Shown: in pieces, positions 10,730-23,433 of the stretch
Numbering within the stretch: the first letter of the stretch is position 1
How the letters are laid out: each line of letters begins with the position of its first letter
Origin: Gautieria morchelliformis
Lineage: Eukaryota; Basidiomycota; Agaricomycetes; Gomphales; Gomphaceae
Assembly (NCBI GenBank): GCA_015179125.1
Contig: WHVA01000145.1
Location: 124,001 to 188,000, forward strand
DNA: 64,000 bases
Reading direction: 5' to 3'
The notes under the pieces: generated by a model
Databases searched by the model: none
Told to the model about the DNA's origin: nothing
What the model saw: the letters and a program-made list of their open reading frames with translations, nothing else
Program-made: the position numbers and the translations under genes

Positions 10730-12160
10730 CCGGCTGTCTGTCTTCAAGATACCCACGCGCCGGCATCAGAGCACCGTACATTCTCGATGCACATAAGTAT
10801 CCGCAGACGTCGTGCCAAAGTATAAGTTCCTAGGCCCGCCGCGTGTCCGTGTCTGCCGTCACGGTCTACCTTCAATCTTCGAGTTGTGATACGGCCGCAC
10901 TGGACGCCATCGTCACGCGATGCGCCGCCTGCCGCTGTACTTCCACTGGCAGTCCTTCACTCGACTCGTGAGTCGGAGTCGCGATGCGATGTACCCGCGG
11001 TCCCGGTCCTTGTTTGACGACGGCCGAGCATGCCGAGCACTGGCGTGCGTCCACCGGGAGGGCTCGCTCCATGCCATGCGTGGCTCCGTTCGAACACTTG
11101 AGATGTTTTTCGCCGTTGTACCCGGCCCTGCGCGGCTGCGCCCCCGCCCGCCAGGATCCAGACGCGTCACCAACGCCAGTTCTCGGCCGTGCATCATCAC
11201 TGGCAGTGCGCAATGCGCATGACGACACGATGGTCCCACTTACAGTAAGTCTGTAACAAAAACCACGCGCTGTGTCTTCCTATCATAAATCAGCGTCCGT
11301 TTCAGACTCTGGCGCCCTGATCCGATTCAGGAACTCGAATTGCGGTCATAGACTAGAATCTACGTACTTAGTACCGCCTGAGAACTAGTGCTGCAGAATC
11401 CAGATTGGCGGTGGCGGTGTGATGCGACGAGAACAAATTAACTCTGTGTTCAATTGTGCGGCGTGTGGCATACGACCAGTTGCGAGTGGCCTACAGACTC
11501 GGAGCTACTGTATACCTATACTCATAATCTGAATTAGTAGGACAATTCAATCCCAAAAGCGAAAGACAAAGGATCGTAACAGCCTGAGATGTTAACAGAT
11601 GTCTCCCACCTAATTATAAAGTAGCTACTAGTAGCACCAGTTGGCGTCGGCCGCGTGGCCGCGTTTGTAACTCCAACACTTAAACAGTGCCTGAGTGCAG
11701 ACTGGAAGGACACGTATGCGTCATGGACCGACGCTGCCCGTGCGTTTAGGTGGTTAGGTGCATTGGTGAATTAGTGTACTGTATTAGGTATACGCAGAGA
11801 CATTAACATTAGGTAGCACTACGAAGCTTGAGAGCCTGAGAGAGATGCATACCAGTACAGGAATACAACACGATACACGCTCCGAATCTCCAAGTCTCCG
11901 AGTCTAACAGCACCCGCGGCGCGAGTAGTATACGATTCACGATTCACGGTAAACGACTCATACGCGATCCCCCGCCCCTAACACCCACACTCCCCGGCCC
12001 CACCCCCGGGCGCAGTCTATAGTCTAGTCGAGCCGCGACGGCGCACGTCGCGGCAGTTGGTGTCAGCGTCAGTTCACCTCTCCTTCTCCCGGCCCGGCGC
12101 ACGCCTTACATCACATGCTGCCCCCGTTACTCTTGCTCTGCGCATACCTCATACCCACGC
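10730..12160 (-). repeat. Block F copy downstream of GGSFP copy 2
   Basis: About 1.4 kb without a credible gene, similar in reverse orientation to 33290-33600 and 38977-39920 plus 43871-44377. The uninterrupted stretch at about 10868-10895 shows the sequence into which the Copia element inserted in the other copy. Confidence 0.75.
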
Positions 12161-12169
12161 ATCATGACC

Positions 12170-13407
12170 CCAAGCACTTCCCAATAAAGCCTAATGTCAC
12201 AGGACCTACGCCGGGACCGGTAACATCCCGCGGCGCAGGCGCCGCGATGGGGGCGAGCGTGTTTGTGTGTGCGTGAGGGTGGGGAGGCGGCGACCCCGCG
12301 GCCGGGTAGGCCTGTGCGTGCCCCATGGGCGTGGGCTGCTCCGTGGGCGTGGGCGTGGGCGGGGGGAGCATGCGTGGACGCCCCCGTGCGTGGGGGGGTA
12401 CGCGTTGGGCGGAAGGCCGGGCGCGAGCTTGGGTGCGGGGCCGTTCCCGTGTCCGGAGCCGGGGGGCGTGCGGGGCGGGTTAGGCGCGATAGGTGTATTT
12501 GCCCGCGCCGCGGCGGCGGCGGGGTTTGGGTGGGTCTGGGAGCGGGGCGGGTATTGGTAGGCCTGCCGGTATGAGTAAGGGTGCGGTGGCGGGTGCGGTG
12601 GCGGTGGTGTGCGCGGGTAAGGGGGTGCTTGCGGGTGTAGAATTAGAGGTGGGGGGCGTGTGTGGCGCTGCGGGTGAGGGTGCGGGGACATGCGGCGTGG
12701 CGGCCGGTGCGACGGGCGCACATGCTCACGTGCGTCGCGCGCGCGGCCGCGAGGGGAGAGGCGCCGCGTCGCCAGTGACGCACCGACGTCGGCCGCGCTC
12801 TCCAGCCCCAGCCTCAGCCACCTGCGACGCGTCGCGGGGGCTCGTCCCCGGGCCCCGCCGCGCAATCGCGCGCACGCGCTCCCCGCCTCCATGAACCTCG
12901 CGCTCGGCCACGGGCGCCATTTTGAAGCACTCCTGCCGTCTGAGGGCGTCGGCGTCGTCGCGCGTGCGCCCGCCTTTGAGCACGCGCCCGGCCCCGTCCT
13001 ACCGCCCCCCCCCCCCCCCCCCCCCCCAAACCACGCGGATGTCCCGCGCCACTGGCAGCGGCCGCGCTCGCGCTCCAGGTGCCGATTCGTCTCGAGCTCG
13101 CCCGTCGCACACGCCTCGCACGGGCAGCGCGCGTCCTCTGCGGAGAAGGCCCCGGCATCACTGGGGGCGTGCGGGTCGTGGGGGAAGGGGCCGCCGCTCG
13201 GGAGACAGGTCGGGAAGAGCTTTATGAGCTCGTGCCCCGTGGGCGGGGGCGGGAAGTGCCGGCCGGGGGGTGGGAGGGCGGCAGGGTGGAGTCTAGGGAG
13301 CATCGAGTGGCATTCGGTAAGAAACACAAGGGACTGGGCAACGAGACGCATCGGCTGGGTGGGGTTGTGTCTCGCAGGGTTTGTGCTTGTGTCTGTGTCT
13401 GGATCAT
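12170..13407 (-). pseudogene. GGSFP family copy 2
   Basis: Starts ATG at 13407 (MIQTQTQ, as in copy 3). It runs through a short intron region ending CCTAG, then HELIKLFPTC, GGPFPHDPH, the Cys motif CPCEAC and GELE, and later GLESAAD and a long Pro-rich tail. Breaks: the usual GT donor reads GCGTCT; a run of about 19 C on the plus strand (13008-13026) replaces the GVQERAF segment; and about 50 bp carrying the normal LVPVRWH terminus is deleted near 12200. It diverges from DUF6533 gene A, with 1.66 kb between the starts. Function unknown. Confidence 0.6.
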
Positions 13408-15063
13408 TGCGGGCGGATGGATGGATGGCGAGACGTGGTGGAGGGTGCAGCAAACGCGTCATGCAGGATGGACGGCCTGTCTACATGCAAAGGGAAATAC
13501 CGTATACTGCGCTCGTTCCTCTTGCTGGCTTTATCTACACTGGGCACACACCCCGCCGTCTCTTCCACTGGCTGACATCGGAAAAAATCATTATATGTTC
13601 ATGGGCTGGAGAGGGCGGTGGGAGATATGAAGTCTGGGGGGGTGGGTGTTGGTGTTACGTAAGGGGAGGTGAAACGTAGACTGGTAAAATGCGTGGCTGG
13701 GACGATATGTACGTACCATGCGCCAATGTCAGGGCTTGTTGTCTGTGTCCGTGTTGCCGAGTCGGTGTGCATGTTTGTCTTTGTTTGGTGATTCCTGATG
13801 TGTCGCTCAGAATTATGCATATCCGGTCGATAAGTGTCTATAAAATTCGATGGTGTATCTGGATAGTGTCGTTTATATTTAACTCTGGATGCAGCCAGTC
13901 ACCGGTGTTCCAAGGGAGCTGACATTGTGATTCACGACAGCTGCAACTTTTTCCTATCACGTGTCCATGGACGCCGTGCGAATGGCCGGGTTGCTCTCGT
14001 TGTCTGTGTCTGCGTCTGTTGCTCGTAACTGCCGAGTCGGGTCGGTGTGCTGTTTGTCTTTGTTTGGTGGGTGCGACGCACGCCTCTCTTCACTCAGAAT
14101 GACCAGTATCCTGTCGATCAAGAGACCATTACGAAATTCAATGGAAATGTGCGGTTATATCTGACATTGAATCCAACCAGGCACAGTTACAAAATTTTCC
14201 ATATCGGGTACCACGAAGTCCAATATATGCGCGCTGTCGTCATTCTAATCATAGTGTGACTAAGTTACAAACTGCGACCACGTCGCACCGATCCCCTCAG
14301 TCGCGGGCCATCGGGAACAGCTCTACATCACCACACAGCCACACAGCTGATACACCGAATGCACCATGTCACGGATACCATGTCGCTGTGCCCCATGTAT
14401 TAACCCAATAGTCTTCACCCTCGGCCGACCTCTTCCACTACATCCAGGACGCCGAATTAGGAGCTTTCTCGCGTTTCCATATCCAGAAATACTGCCACGA
14501 TGGGACTACGACTACCTAGCATTGCCATAGAATCAAAACCACGTGCACACTCAGGGGCTTGAACTTGCAATTTTAGCCTTCCGGTTCCTCATGTTCTTCT
14601 TTTCACATCCTCATCTATCTCACATTGAAAGGATGACGGCGTGGAACGATGCCATCGATGGGTCATCTTCGTCATATGAGATGAGCTTGTCGCGGTTTGC
14701 TTTCATTGACATTCTGCTGACGCTCACTCACTTACATGCGCTCAACTTCAAATTTCTTGAAAGGAAAACCATTCTGAATCACTTCCATCCCATGCCAGCT
14801 CGATATAATAAACAAGCCGCCGAGAATATTCAGGCGGCTAATTATAACTGATGCTTCTACGCTGTCTGAGCTATATTGATTCTATCTGGCATCAGTCACG
14901 TCCCCTTGGCAAAAATTGTGGCTCACTGATATAGAATGATGTGAATGTCTATGACCTCGCAACACCCATAGCCAGAATCTTATATATACACCTTGCACGA
15001 TCTGCTACTCCAACCCCACATCGCTACGCAAAACCTAGTCCCTCGTCCGCATCCCAGTTTTTC
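13408..15063. promoter_or_regulatory. Bidirectional spacer of GGSFP copy 2 and DUF6533 gene A
   Basis: Separates two divergent genes. It contains two diverged copies of a roughly 250-bp segment (about 13740-13900 and 14000-14190) that share GTTTGTCTTTGTTTGGTG and a CAGAAT...CAGTATCC-type core. A TATA-like CTTATATATACACC lies at 14979-14992, about 72 bases upstream of the gene A start, and is conserved in front of genes B and C. No gene seen inside the spacer. Confidence 0.6.
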
Positions 15064-16843
15064 ATGTCTCAGGCGGACCCCTCGGCTGTAATCCAGGTGG
15101 CATCAGACACGTACGTTCTTACTACATTGCGTGAGATGCAGAAGAACTTACCTGAACTAGCTTTGCGATCAACTCTGCCATCGTCGCAGCGCTTGGTATG
15201 CGTTGTTCCCTGTCTAATTCCATGATTTCCATAACTTGTTATACAGCACTGCTCACCTACGACACTCTCCTCACCCTCCCATCTGAGATCAGGCACATCT
15301 GGTGCAAGACCATCAAAATTGGCACCATTCTCTATTTATTTGCTCGTTACCTGCTCATTGTTGCGTTGCTTGTTGTCATATATGCCAGGTTATCTACCAT
15401 TACCCTTGAGGTATATTACGACAATGCTCTCATGTGTAACACCCTTACTGATTGGTATGGGTATCTAGTATGACTTATTCTTGTTGAAGAAGCAACCTAG
15501 AAAGTCATATTTTTGAAGGAAATGTAATACTCTAAGTCACCTAGCTGGTGCTATAGGAGTTCCTATTCTGATTGGTGTACAGGGTGAGTGATTATACCCA
15601 TATATTTCTCAGGCAGAAGGATCAACACATTTTATTATCTAGGCCTTCTGCTAGCTCACACCTATGCTACTTCCCTTCAGAATCAAAGAGTTTTGGGTGT
15701 TCTTGGGCTGCTTTCTCTTAGTATTGTTATCATTGACCTGGTATGTCCCATCCAGACTTCACGTAAATAGCATATATTCATTCTACTGGATATAGTCCCA
15801 GTCTTTATTGGACAACTGCAATCTCACTAGTTCACAATTTAATACATTGATTTTGTCAGTACTGAGTCAGATTTCTACCTAGACTAATACTAACAAATTC
15901 TTCAGGTGTAAGATATAGGGATCTGTATTTGTCCAATTTGTCTCTGAATACCTTTGACAGTGACTACCATTGATAGTGCTACTGTAATCCTTTTTGACAC
16001 TGGAGTTGTGATGGCAACTATTCTGAGCTCAATTCAAACCCTGAGGATTTGGCTGAAAGGTGAGATTTGGGATAAAAAATCTCTCATTAGTCTAGTGATT
16101 TACCAAGGTGAGAATACAACATATTGCTTATATATAGGGACATATCACTAATCTACAGGTAAGGCTTTGTCAGATATGGGTATGGAAGATTGTTCCTATG
16201 ATATTTCATATATCTAATTCATATTCAGATTTGTACTTACAATCACTTTGGCTGGTACTATCACAACCAAAGTATGCTTACTTATAAACCTGTTGAGCTT
16301 CAGAGTTTACTCAGTTACATTTCAGGTATTGAGGGTATGTAAGACATTGATTATGACATAAAAATGGCCAACTTCAGCTGCTTTGTGGTGTAAAGCACGG
16401 CATTTATTCTATCTTGACCTGGCTTCAGAACAGGTATCTTCTCAGCAAGTTAAGAAGACATGTGATTGAACTAACAGTGCACATACAGCTTGTCAACAAT
16501 TATCATCTGCCGCTTTCACCTGACCCTCAAAGAGAGACACAGTCAACTTAACAGCCTCTCATTACCCTCTCTTTCATTCACCAGCTTCCAAGCAGCCAGA
16601 CAAAGTGTTCACAATGCTATAGTGGCTGAATTTGGGAACCCTTGCTTGAGCCAGGATTTTAGTGCTGAGACCTTGGAGGACAATGTGGCTGATCAGGAAC
16701 ACCAGCAGTCACCTGGTGAGGCTGGGACAGCTGATATAGAGTTGGATGAGTTTCCTTGGGCAACTGGATGTCCTGGAGATGTAGAAATGGCTGGGCCGAG
16801 CATCTCCAGTGAGCAATTAGCATCTCATTCAGGCACTGGTTAA
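15064..16843 (+). CDS. DUF6533 transmembrane protein, gene A (intron-rich)
   Basis: Predicted multi-pass membrane protein of unknown function. Exon 1 is 15064-15110 (MSQADPSAVIQ...), intron 15111-15160, exon 2 15161-15195. The DUF6533 core follows (TALLTYDTLLTLPSEIRHIW...ARYL). Later exons encode GLLLAHTYAT...RVLGVLGLL (15613-15740), a helix with ILFDTGVV (about 15980-16100), and a last exon (about 16489-16843) with RFHLTLKER and an acidic, Ser/Glu-rich cytoplasmic tail. The acceptor used by genes B and C before exon 3 is AA here (15233-15234). The AG at 15245-15246 keeps the frame and removes four residues. Near 15560 two extra bases relative to B and C may break the frame. It could be a recent pseudogene. 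The middle exons are approximate. Confidence 0.65.
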
Positions 16844-17880
16844 TGGTTTGGTAGGATGTGAAAGAATAGCAGAGGCTTAATGACCACATCCAAGCTAGTG
16901 CATCATAGGCTCAATTCCAATACAAACACTCCCTAGCAGTCAAAATGTAGCAACTTACATTAACCATCCCATTCTCACCTTTCTAATCTATTGGTGCACT
17001 TGAAAATTGGTTGCCATAGAATATCTGGCTATCAGCACACTCTGGCCAACCCATACCATCAAAAACCCATAGATACATATATATTCTGCACCATTTTGAA
17101 TTTGACTGTGTTCATAATTTATTGTTACTGTGTTTCATGAAAATATTGTTTGTGCTTTGCTGCTGGGAGTCAGTGAACTGTGTGCAGATTTGAGAATTGC
17201 ATCCTGGTGAATATGCAAGGACGGCCTCAGGAACCAAACTGCATGTAGTGCGTGTGTGTGCACATGCCTGGGATACTGATCTGCTGTGAAGTACATGCTT
17301 GGCTATGTTATTTTGTAACTGCTATAAAACAGCATGGGGCATACCATACCAGTGTCACATTCTTACGCCTCAAGCCATCTTACATCAGGGCTCAGCATGC
17401 ATCAGTGTCAACTAACATCCAACATGTGAATATGTGCAAATATAGCACTGATATAATAATGATCTACATACCATCCGATGCAGGTGGAAGTCTGTCCTAT
17501 GGTCCAGGATACGGGTGTTGGTTCCTGGGAGGCTATTCTACTTGGCAGAAGCACACTCCCAGACCCAGTTTCCCTGATCCTATATGAAAGTGTGTGGCAC
17601 ACGCTGCACCATCAATGAGAAACATACACCGTCCCTCTGGTCTAGTGTTCTCACACTCACGAGGAGAAGGATGACAGCAGACTCAGCTGCACGCTGACTC
17701 TGCCCATGCATAGCCCCATGCCGTGAATGCCACGGGCCCATAATAGCCTCGAAAACACTGTCAGACATGAGTACGCAAGACCCTAGTGTAATGCACATGA
17801 GTATCAGCAGCATTTGGCCTGGGTGGAGCCTGACATTGTGTTAAATGAGTAAAACCGAATGTACCGGATCCTGATAGACT
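16844..17880. repeat. 3' flank of DUF6533 gene A, duplicated at 33660-34776
   Basis: Inverted copy of the 3' flank of gene B. Words such as GGGCCCATAATAGCCTCGA and CCTGGGATACTGATCTGC have counterparts there, and similarity ends near 17880. Contains no convincing gene; the short ORFs are not shared in frame between the copies. Confidence 0.7.
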
Positions 17881-18333
17881 CTGATATTCCAGTAGCACAC
17901 CTAGAGTATCATATTGTATATTATTCTCCACATGAACACCGAGGCAATAAAGCTGAAGCTCTAAAATCCCCGCCTTATGAGCAAGGGCCTTATGATTAAT
18001 TTCTCTTTAATTGGATTTTCTTTCTGCATCCAATTCCACTCCTGATTATTATGCAAACCATCCCGAAAATACGATTGGAATACAATGAAAATCCAACTCA
18101 ACATTCACATTGAAGTAACCCATGCATTCACATGGAATTGAACACAAGGATACACACATTGCCATTCAATACAAATCCAACATCAATCCAATATCGTTGC
18201 AAGGGATTCGAAATCCACATCATGAGTTACTAATGTCAATTCAATACAACTGCGATTCAAGAATCATCTGTATATCCAATCTATTCCAGGTCACCTTTTG
18301 CCACAGTCTGAGGGACCTACGTAAGTGAATCAC
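17881..18333. other. AT-rich stretch without recognised feature
   Basis: Carries several AATTCCA/ATCCAA-type words. It is the left edge of the accessory segment that runs to about 29.3 kb. I see no gene, terminal repeat or match elsewhere in the window. Confidence 0.4.
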
Positions 18334-18929
18334 TCACCTTTGATCATTCTTTGATGATTTTTTGTCATCAGGAATGTTTTCGGGCTTGGGGAGTGCCTGG
18401 CACTCACTGTGTGCAATTCCCGCTAGCCCCCCCTTGCGTTGCAGCCTCGTTTGCCAGCCCCTCGGCCTCGTGACCCTCTGCTCCCACCCTTGCCTGCACC
18501 AAGCTATGAGATGCCGATAATGATGTGCGTGCGGCACGTTCTCTGTTTATATCAAAGGTTCAACGTAAATATCAGGGGTCAGGGGACATACTGTTCGGCG
18601 ATCGTGGCCTTCTCTGAAAGCATTCGAGGTCTGCAAATGCACATTGGTCACCACCTCTTCAGCATCGGTTGCACCCACCTCTTGCCACGGCCTTGCAGTT
18701 CTTTTGTTTCAGTCGCCCTGAGTAAGCCATCATTGATTTATGGTACACACACTAATTGCAAAGGTCACTCACTCCTTATCCACGCAAGTGTGCCGCTTGG
18801 GCTGACCTTGACTTCGGCCAGGGACTTGGGGTTCAAGGTCACCGGTCGAAGGGACGGCACTTGGCCTTTGCGCTGGACATGTGCTCAGGCCTGGGAGCCC
18901 CATTTCTGGGTCATGTGGTGGGTGTCACT

Positions 18930-21900
18930 GAACTACATCAAGGGGATGGTCAGGGTCCTCGAGATTATCCTGGGGAAGCATCTCAAGTGTTGCGATGGGT
19001 TCTGCAGTCTCTTCAGGTTGGGCCTCGAGGGTATTTGGTGGTGGGATCTCATCATATTGCGCAACATTGGTAACCACGTAAGTTGTTCTAAGGTCGGAAG
19101 CCAATGTTTCCATCGGGAGTGTTGGCATTTGTCCATCTGCATGTCTGATTAGTGTGTCAGGACAAGAGGGGTCAACTGTGAAATGACAGGTATGGCTTAC
19201 ATTGTATGTCCTGGGGTTTCTATTTCATACTCAGGAATCTCTTCAATCTCTGAGATAGGTGTGAATTCAAACTGATGTAGCTCATCCAAGGGATCTTGAT
19301 GTTCGATGATATGGAGGTAAAGAAGTTGGCGATGTGCACCCAGCATATCACTGGGCTTCCTGAAGGTGATATTTTTGGGCAAGCGGTTGGGATGTACGAA
19401 TTGGTCAGGGGAACTGGCGATGTTGGTCCAGGGAATGGGTGGCACAGTGGCAGCACCCACAACTGCGTGTGCAAAGCCTGCCGGGAAAAGGCATGTCACT
19501 CGCACAGTGTCCTTGGGAAGGTAATGATACTTACGCCAAGCACGCACCAGGTACTCCTCCAACAGCTGTGTGACTGCGCATTGGAGAGCTCTTCAGTGTC
19601 CAGGTCAGGCATGACCGGGGTTTGTTTTGGAACCCTTAAAGACTTTGGTGTCAGAGCTAACACTTTGGTCTATCAGAACGTGTCGTATACGAAACTCAAA
19701 GAATATTAAACAATGCTGCAGCACAACTCTGGAAATAATTTAATATTTGTACCTTGGTTGCAATCCGCGTAAAAACTAGTCCAAGTTAATACGGATGGAA
19801 GGCAATACGTTTCCTAGCAGCACTGAACAATAAACTAAAAGTCTGTAGGTTCGAGGACGACTATCGGGGTCCAAGTATTCCAAAAAGATAGGAATGGCTT
19901 CACAGGAGAGTTTGTAAGTGGACTGACCCGATTAACATCAATGCACTGCAATAAACGAGCGACTAGGGTTTAAGAAGTGACTTGTGAAAGTCACTGATCA
20001 GTTCGTCTCGGGTATTGGAGAGCTAATTGACAAGGAAATCGATTGTCAGACTCACTCTGCAGAATTTCACCTGGAGTGTTAGTCCGGGTGGCTAAGTAGA
20101 AACGCAACTACTTAACTGAGAATTAATACACTAAGTAAGTGTAATAACCCTAGCTGGGGTTAGCAGCTTAGTAAGCTGTGCAAGCTTGGCAAGTCACACG
20201 AGGTACGTGGATAGTAGATGATGATGTATTGGCTGATTCACTGCTAAAACTGCAGGCTATTTATACTGCATCTATCTAGCTTATGTAACTACTGCTAGGA
20301 ACCTTGTAGAGGCTTCTACTACTGTGAAGAACCTTGTGGAAGCTTAGAGAAGCTTCAGGAAAGGTTTGGAAACTATTGGAAGGCTGTGGAAGGTTCTATT
20401 GCTATATTGGGTTAAAGTCACAGCTCTGTGACAGTAAAGCTAAGAGTATGTAAGAAACTCCCACGCTCATGTGATTATCATGTGACGAAGGAAAGTCATG
20501 TGACTTCAAGCTGGATTGAGGTCATGTGATGGTGTCATGTGAGTGTCAGGTGACCGTAGATAATCAAGTGACTTTGAGGCCAGGTGATTGTCAGGTGACT
20601 GTAGATAATCAGGTGACTTTGAGCTGTTTTTGAGGTCATGTGATAGTCATGTGACCATGGGGGATTCTTAGCTAAACTATCAAGAGATTGTTGTATCTTG
20701 TGGACCCAATGTGAGTGTAGCTATGGCACAGCACAGCCTAGCATAGCCTTGTTGCTATGGTAGCATAGGTTGGGCTAAGTTTGTATTGCACAAACTGTGT
20801 TGTGGAGGCTTGGGAATAAATTGCTATTTCCAGAGTGCTGAGTCCGAACCGGTAGGTTGGCCAGAGTTTGTGGGTGCGTAAGTGTCCACAGGTTCGGGCT
20901 CGTGCGCGTCGGAGTTTGAATAAGCAGAGTTGTGGATACATGTGGATTCATAACTCTGCTGCAACAGAATAGAAGTGTTTTGAGCCAAAGACTTCATTAA
21001 AAATGGCGAAGAAATGGTAGGAAATTAGAGGAAGTTTAAATAGTTCATCCCCAATGATAGCAATACCAGTATGCTATATTTTAAGGTCACTATTTCGAAA
21101 ATACATGGAATTTCTCCTATTTGACCGGCAAAGCAGGATCCCATACAGGGTTCCATTAGGGTTAACAGTGACACCATCAACATGAGGTGCGGCCACCGCT
21201 GACTAACTTGGTTAGCATTGAAAGCAGTTACCCACTGTGAATCTCTCACGACTAAGGACATGGTGGGCCCAGTTGACAAAGGGGCGGCTAAGGTGACTGT
21301 CATATTCACTGTAATATGACTCTAGCTCTTCTGCTCCTAGTGGCCCAATGCAGCAGCTAGACTGTATTGGTACACATTGACAGGCAGACAGGGGCCACAT
21401 ACCTGAATGTCTGAATCACATCACCCTGTCCAAGCATGGCACCCTGTAGGTGAAAAACAGCTTGCCCAATCTGATTCGGCTCTTGGCCACGGAGACATTG
21501 GAGAACCTTCTGAAGAGTCACTGGTGCCAGCTCCTGATTGCTATCAATGGTGATAAACACAGATGAGTGTACATTGTCACCAACCTGTCAATTTCCACTG
21601 CAGATGCCTTGCTGGAGACCTGCTTATTTTGCTCTGCAGCCTTATGGTGCCATTCAGCTTGCTCCTCAGGAGTCTCGAGGTCCCAAAGCTCATTCAAGGC
21701 TTTGTACCAAAAAAGGAGGTTGTTTTGTGTCGGCAATTCAAGGGCACAGACTTTTGCATTCATGTGGGTCTTCAGCTCTCTGGAATGTGCATGAGCAAAG
21801 ACAGACTTGGCATGGCTCTTCTTGCTTGGTGGGGCAAACGAGATCAGCGATGGGGCAATTTTGGTATTATTTGCTCGGTGAGCCTTGGCATTGTTGAGGA

Positions 21901-22166
21901 ACCACCGTGTAATTGCCTGTGATGCCACGAGCAAGAGTTAGCCCATGGGTGTGTCAACATGAGGAAGCCAAAAAAAGGACCTCTTGAAGTGCACCAGCGG
22001 TTGCTGGCCCCATGCGCAGCAACAGCCCTTCCAGGGGATTGTGGGTGCTACCATCACCCTGGTGCTGTGATCCAAGGCCAAAATGGTCAATAAATTCACT
22101 GGAATTGTGCTGAGAGAAAGTGGCCCGGGTGCCACGTTTCATGTCAAGGTTAAGGTACTCTGGCAT
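18930..22166 (-). pseudogene. Fragmented basidiomycete gene of unknown function
   Basis: Minus-strand fragments form a plausible broken multi-exon protein: MPEYLNLD... (22166-21953); a basic block followed by AIEIDR-like sequence and LLFWYKALNELWD (21934-21518); VTLQKVLQCLRGQ (21560-21360); then, beyond a solo LTR, EEYLVRAWRKYHYLP and RLPKNITFRKPSDM (19562-19197); and an acidic stretch (19128-18930). Comparable proteins, with an EYL start, an RWFLNN segment and LPK...PS motifs, occur in repeated agaricomycete loci to my knowledge, but I cannot name a domain. Frames change and the 1.5-kb LTR splits it, so it is probably dead. Exon borders are not resolved. Confidence 0.45.
19623..21147 (-). 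mobile_element. Solo LTR, family 1 copy 2 (1525 bp), TSD GGGTT
   Basis: On the plus strand it begins TGTTTTGGAACCC and ends ATCCCATACA, with GGGTT at 19618-19622 and 21148-21152. It is the reverse orientation of copies 1 and 3; a minus-strand TATAAATAG lies near 20265. Its U3 has an array of GTCATGTGA/CAGGTGA words (about 20465-20665) with a tandem unit of about 56 bp. More diverged from copies 1 and 3 than they are from each other. Confidence 0.9.
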
Positions 22167-22247
22167 GTGGCCTCGAAGCCATTCTGTGGCAGGTCCTCAA
22201 AGCAAGACAATTTCTTGAAGATTAGGCGTTGCAGGGGTTGGAAATGC

Positions 22248-22524
22248 TGACATGACTGGGTAGAGGGAAATGTGTGCAGATCAGCGGGCGGGAAGCTTGT
22301 GAGAGGTTTATGTGGGAATTAACACATGTCTATGGTGGAGCCCAAGGTCCACCCCCCAAAAAAAAAAACGAAGATCACCGGCAATTCTCAGTTTTTGGAC
22401 GAAGATGGGGAACCGAAGTCCCTGCACATGGATCAGGAAAATTTTCCTCAATCAGTGGCACGATATCAGAAATTCTGACATGACTGGGTAGAGGGAAATG
22501 TGTGCAGATCAGCGGGCAGGAAGC
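22248..22524. repeat. 49-bp direct repeats flanking a 179-bp insert
   Basis: The word starting TGACATGACTGGGTAGAGGG occurs at 22248-22296 and 22476-22524 with one or two differences. The sequence between contains an A-rich tract and a segment also found at 24265-24379. Confidence 0.75.
22352..22468. repeat. 115-bp dispersed repeat, first copy (second at 24265-24379)
   Basis: Both copies begin with a C-run then an A-run, continue GAAGATCACC, and end GATATCA. They contain the palindrome GGAAAATTTTCC. The copies are in the same orientation, about 1.9 kb apart, and flank two unknown ORFs. Confidence 0.75.
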
Positions 22525-22878
22525 AAGGGCCTAGTCAATCCGTCCTCAGCGTCTAAAGGTAGTCCGAGTGATTTCTGGACCTCTGCCTTGGAAATGGACG
22601 TTGCTACCCTCAATGACAATGGTGGGCCTAGTTGACCTCGATCCCTAAAACTTTTCCATATCCTACAGTGAATCCCATCCTGGCAAGATTGCTGGGATTT
22701 TGTTACTTTTACACCTAAAAAAAGGAATTGACCCCCTATGCAAGCATTAAAACAGGGAAAAAAACACCAATGAAGGCTGTGCAAAGGTCCTAGATCGTCG
22801 CCTGAGACTTTAAAATGTGAGCAGTAGATCCCAGCCTAACATACCGCACCTACCACAAAACTGTCCTTACTCATTATC

Positions 22879-23298
22879 TTAAACATGTCGATATATCCCA
22901 CCGCCGCCTCTCACCAGTTGCAAGTTGCCGGCACCAAGGACCCGGTGCATCTCTGTCATGGGATGCAGCTCAGTCTTATGGGTGATCTTGAAGAAGAGGT
23001 TGAGATCTACGCCGCTTGGGGTGTTATCCAAGGGTTGAGATGGAACACCACCATTCCTGAACTTATTAGATGGCCCCCATAAGTTATAAGTATTTAAATT
23101 CGTATCTTGAAGACACTGATCTATTATGCAAGTCTCCTTCATGCAAATGGTGACCATGTCGTCCCGAGTAGCATTGCACGCAAGTGTCAGCAGGATGGCA
23201 TTAGCTATCCTTTCTGCTTCTGTGCATGGAATGTGTTCACCACGGACGAAGAATGCCGGGCTGTACTTGGCACGGTTACTGTCAACAGTGTGCGACAT
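22879..23298 (-). other. Unrecognised ORF, 139 codons
   Basis: Open frame starting MSHTVDSNRAKYSPAFFV. It includes AIL-LTLACNA and a Cys-containing segment (MKETCIIDQC), but no known domain. It lies between the two 115-bp repeats. It may be an exon of the broken gene to its left or a chance ORF; no splice model is supported. Confidence 0.25.
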
Positions 23299-23433
23299 TT
23301 TTGTTTTAAATGTCCCCGCCTCAACCGAGTCAGCGGCTGCATGTATATCGGTAAGCTATTTGATTTTATCGACACTGCACAACTCTAACTCAATACATCA
23401 GCTGTACTACTTGAAAACCATCAATTCCAGACC

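Noticed and set aside
12690..13679. Long plus-strand ORF (329 codons) opposite GGSFP copy 2
   Set aside because: It is an antisense open frame caused by very high GC. It is not conserved in frame across the other copies, while the minus-strand protein motifs are.
18439..19152. Plus-strand ORF of 237 codons
   Set aside because: No domain. The opposite strand reads an acidic protein segment that continues the neighbouring minus-strand fragments.
22340..22380. A-rich tract as a poly(A) tail of a LINE/SINE insertion
   Set aside because: The tract is followed by a conserved 100-bp segment also present at 24265, so it is internal to a repeat, not a 3' end.
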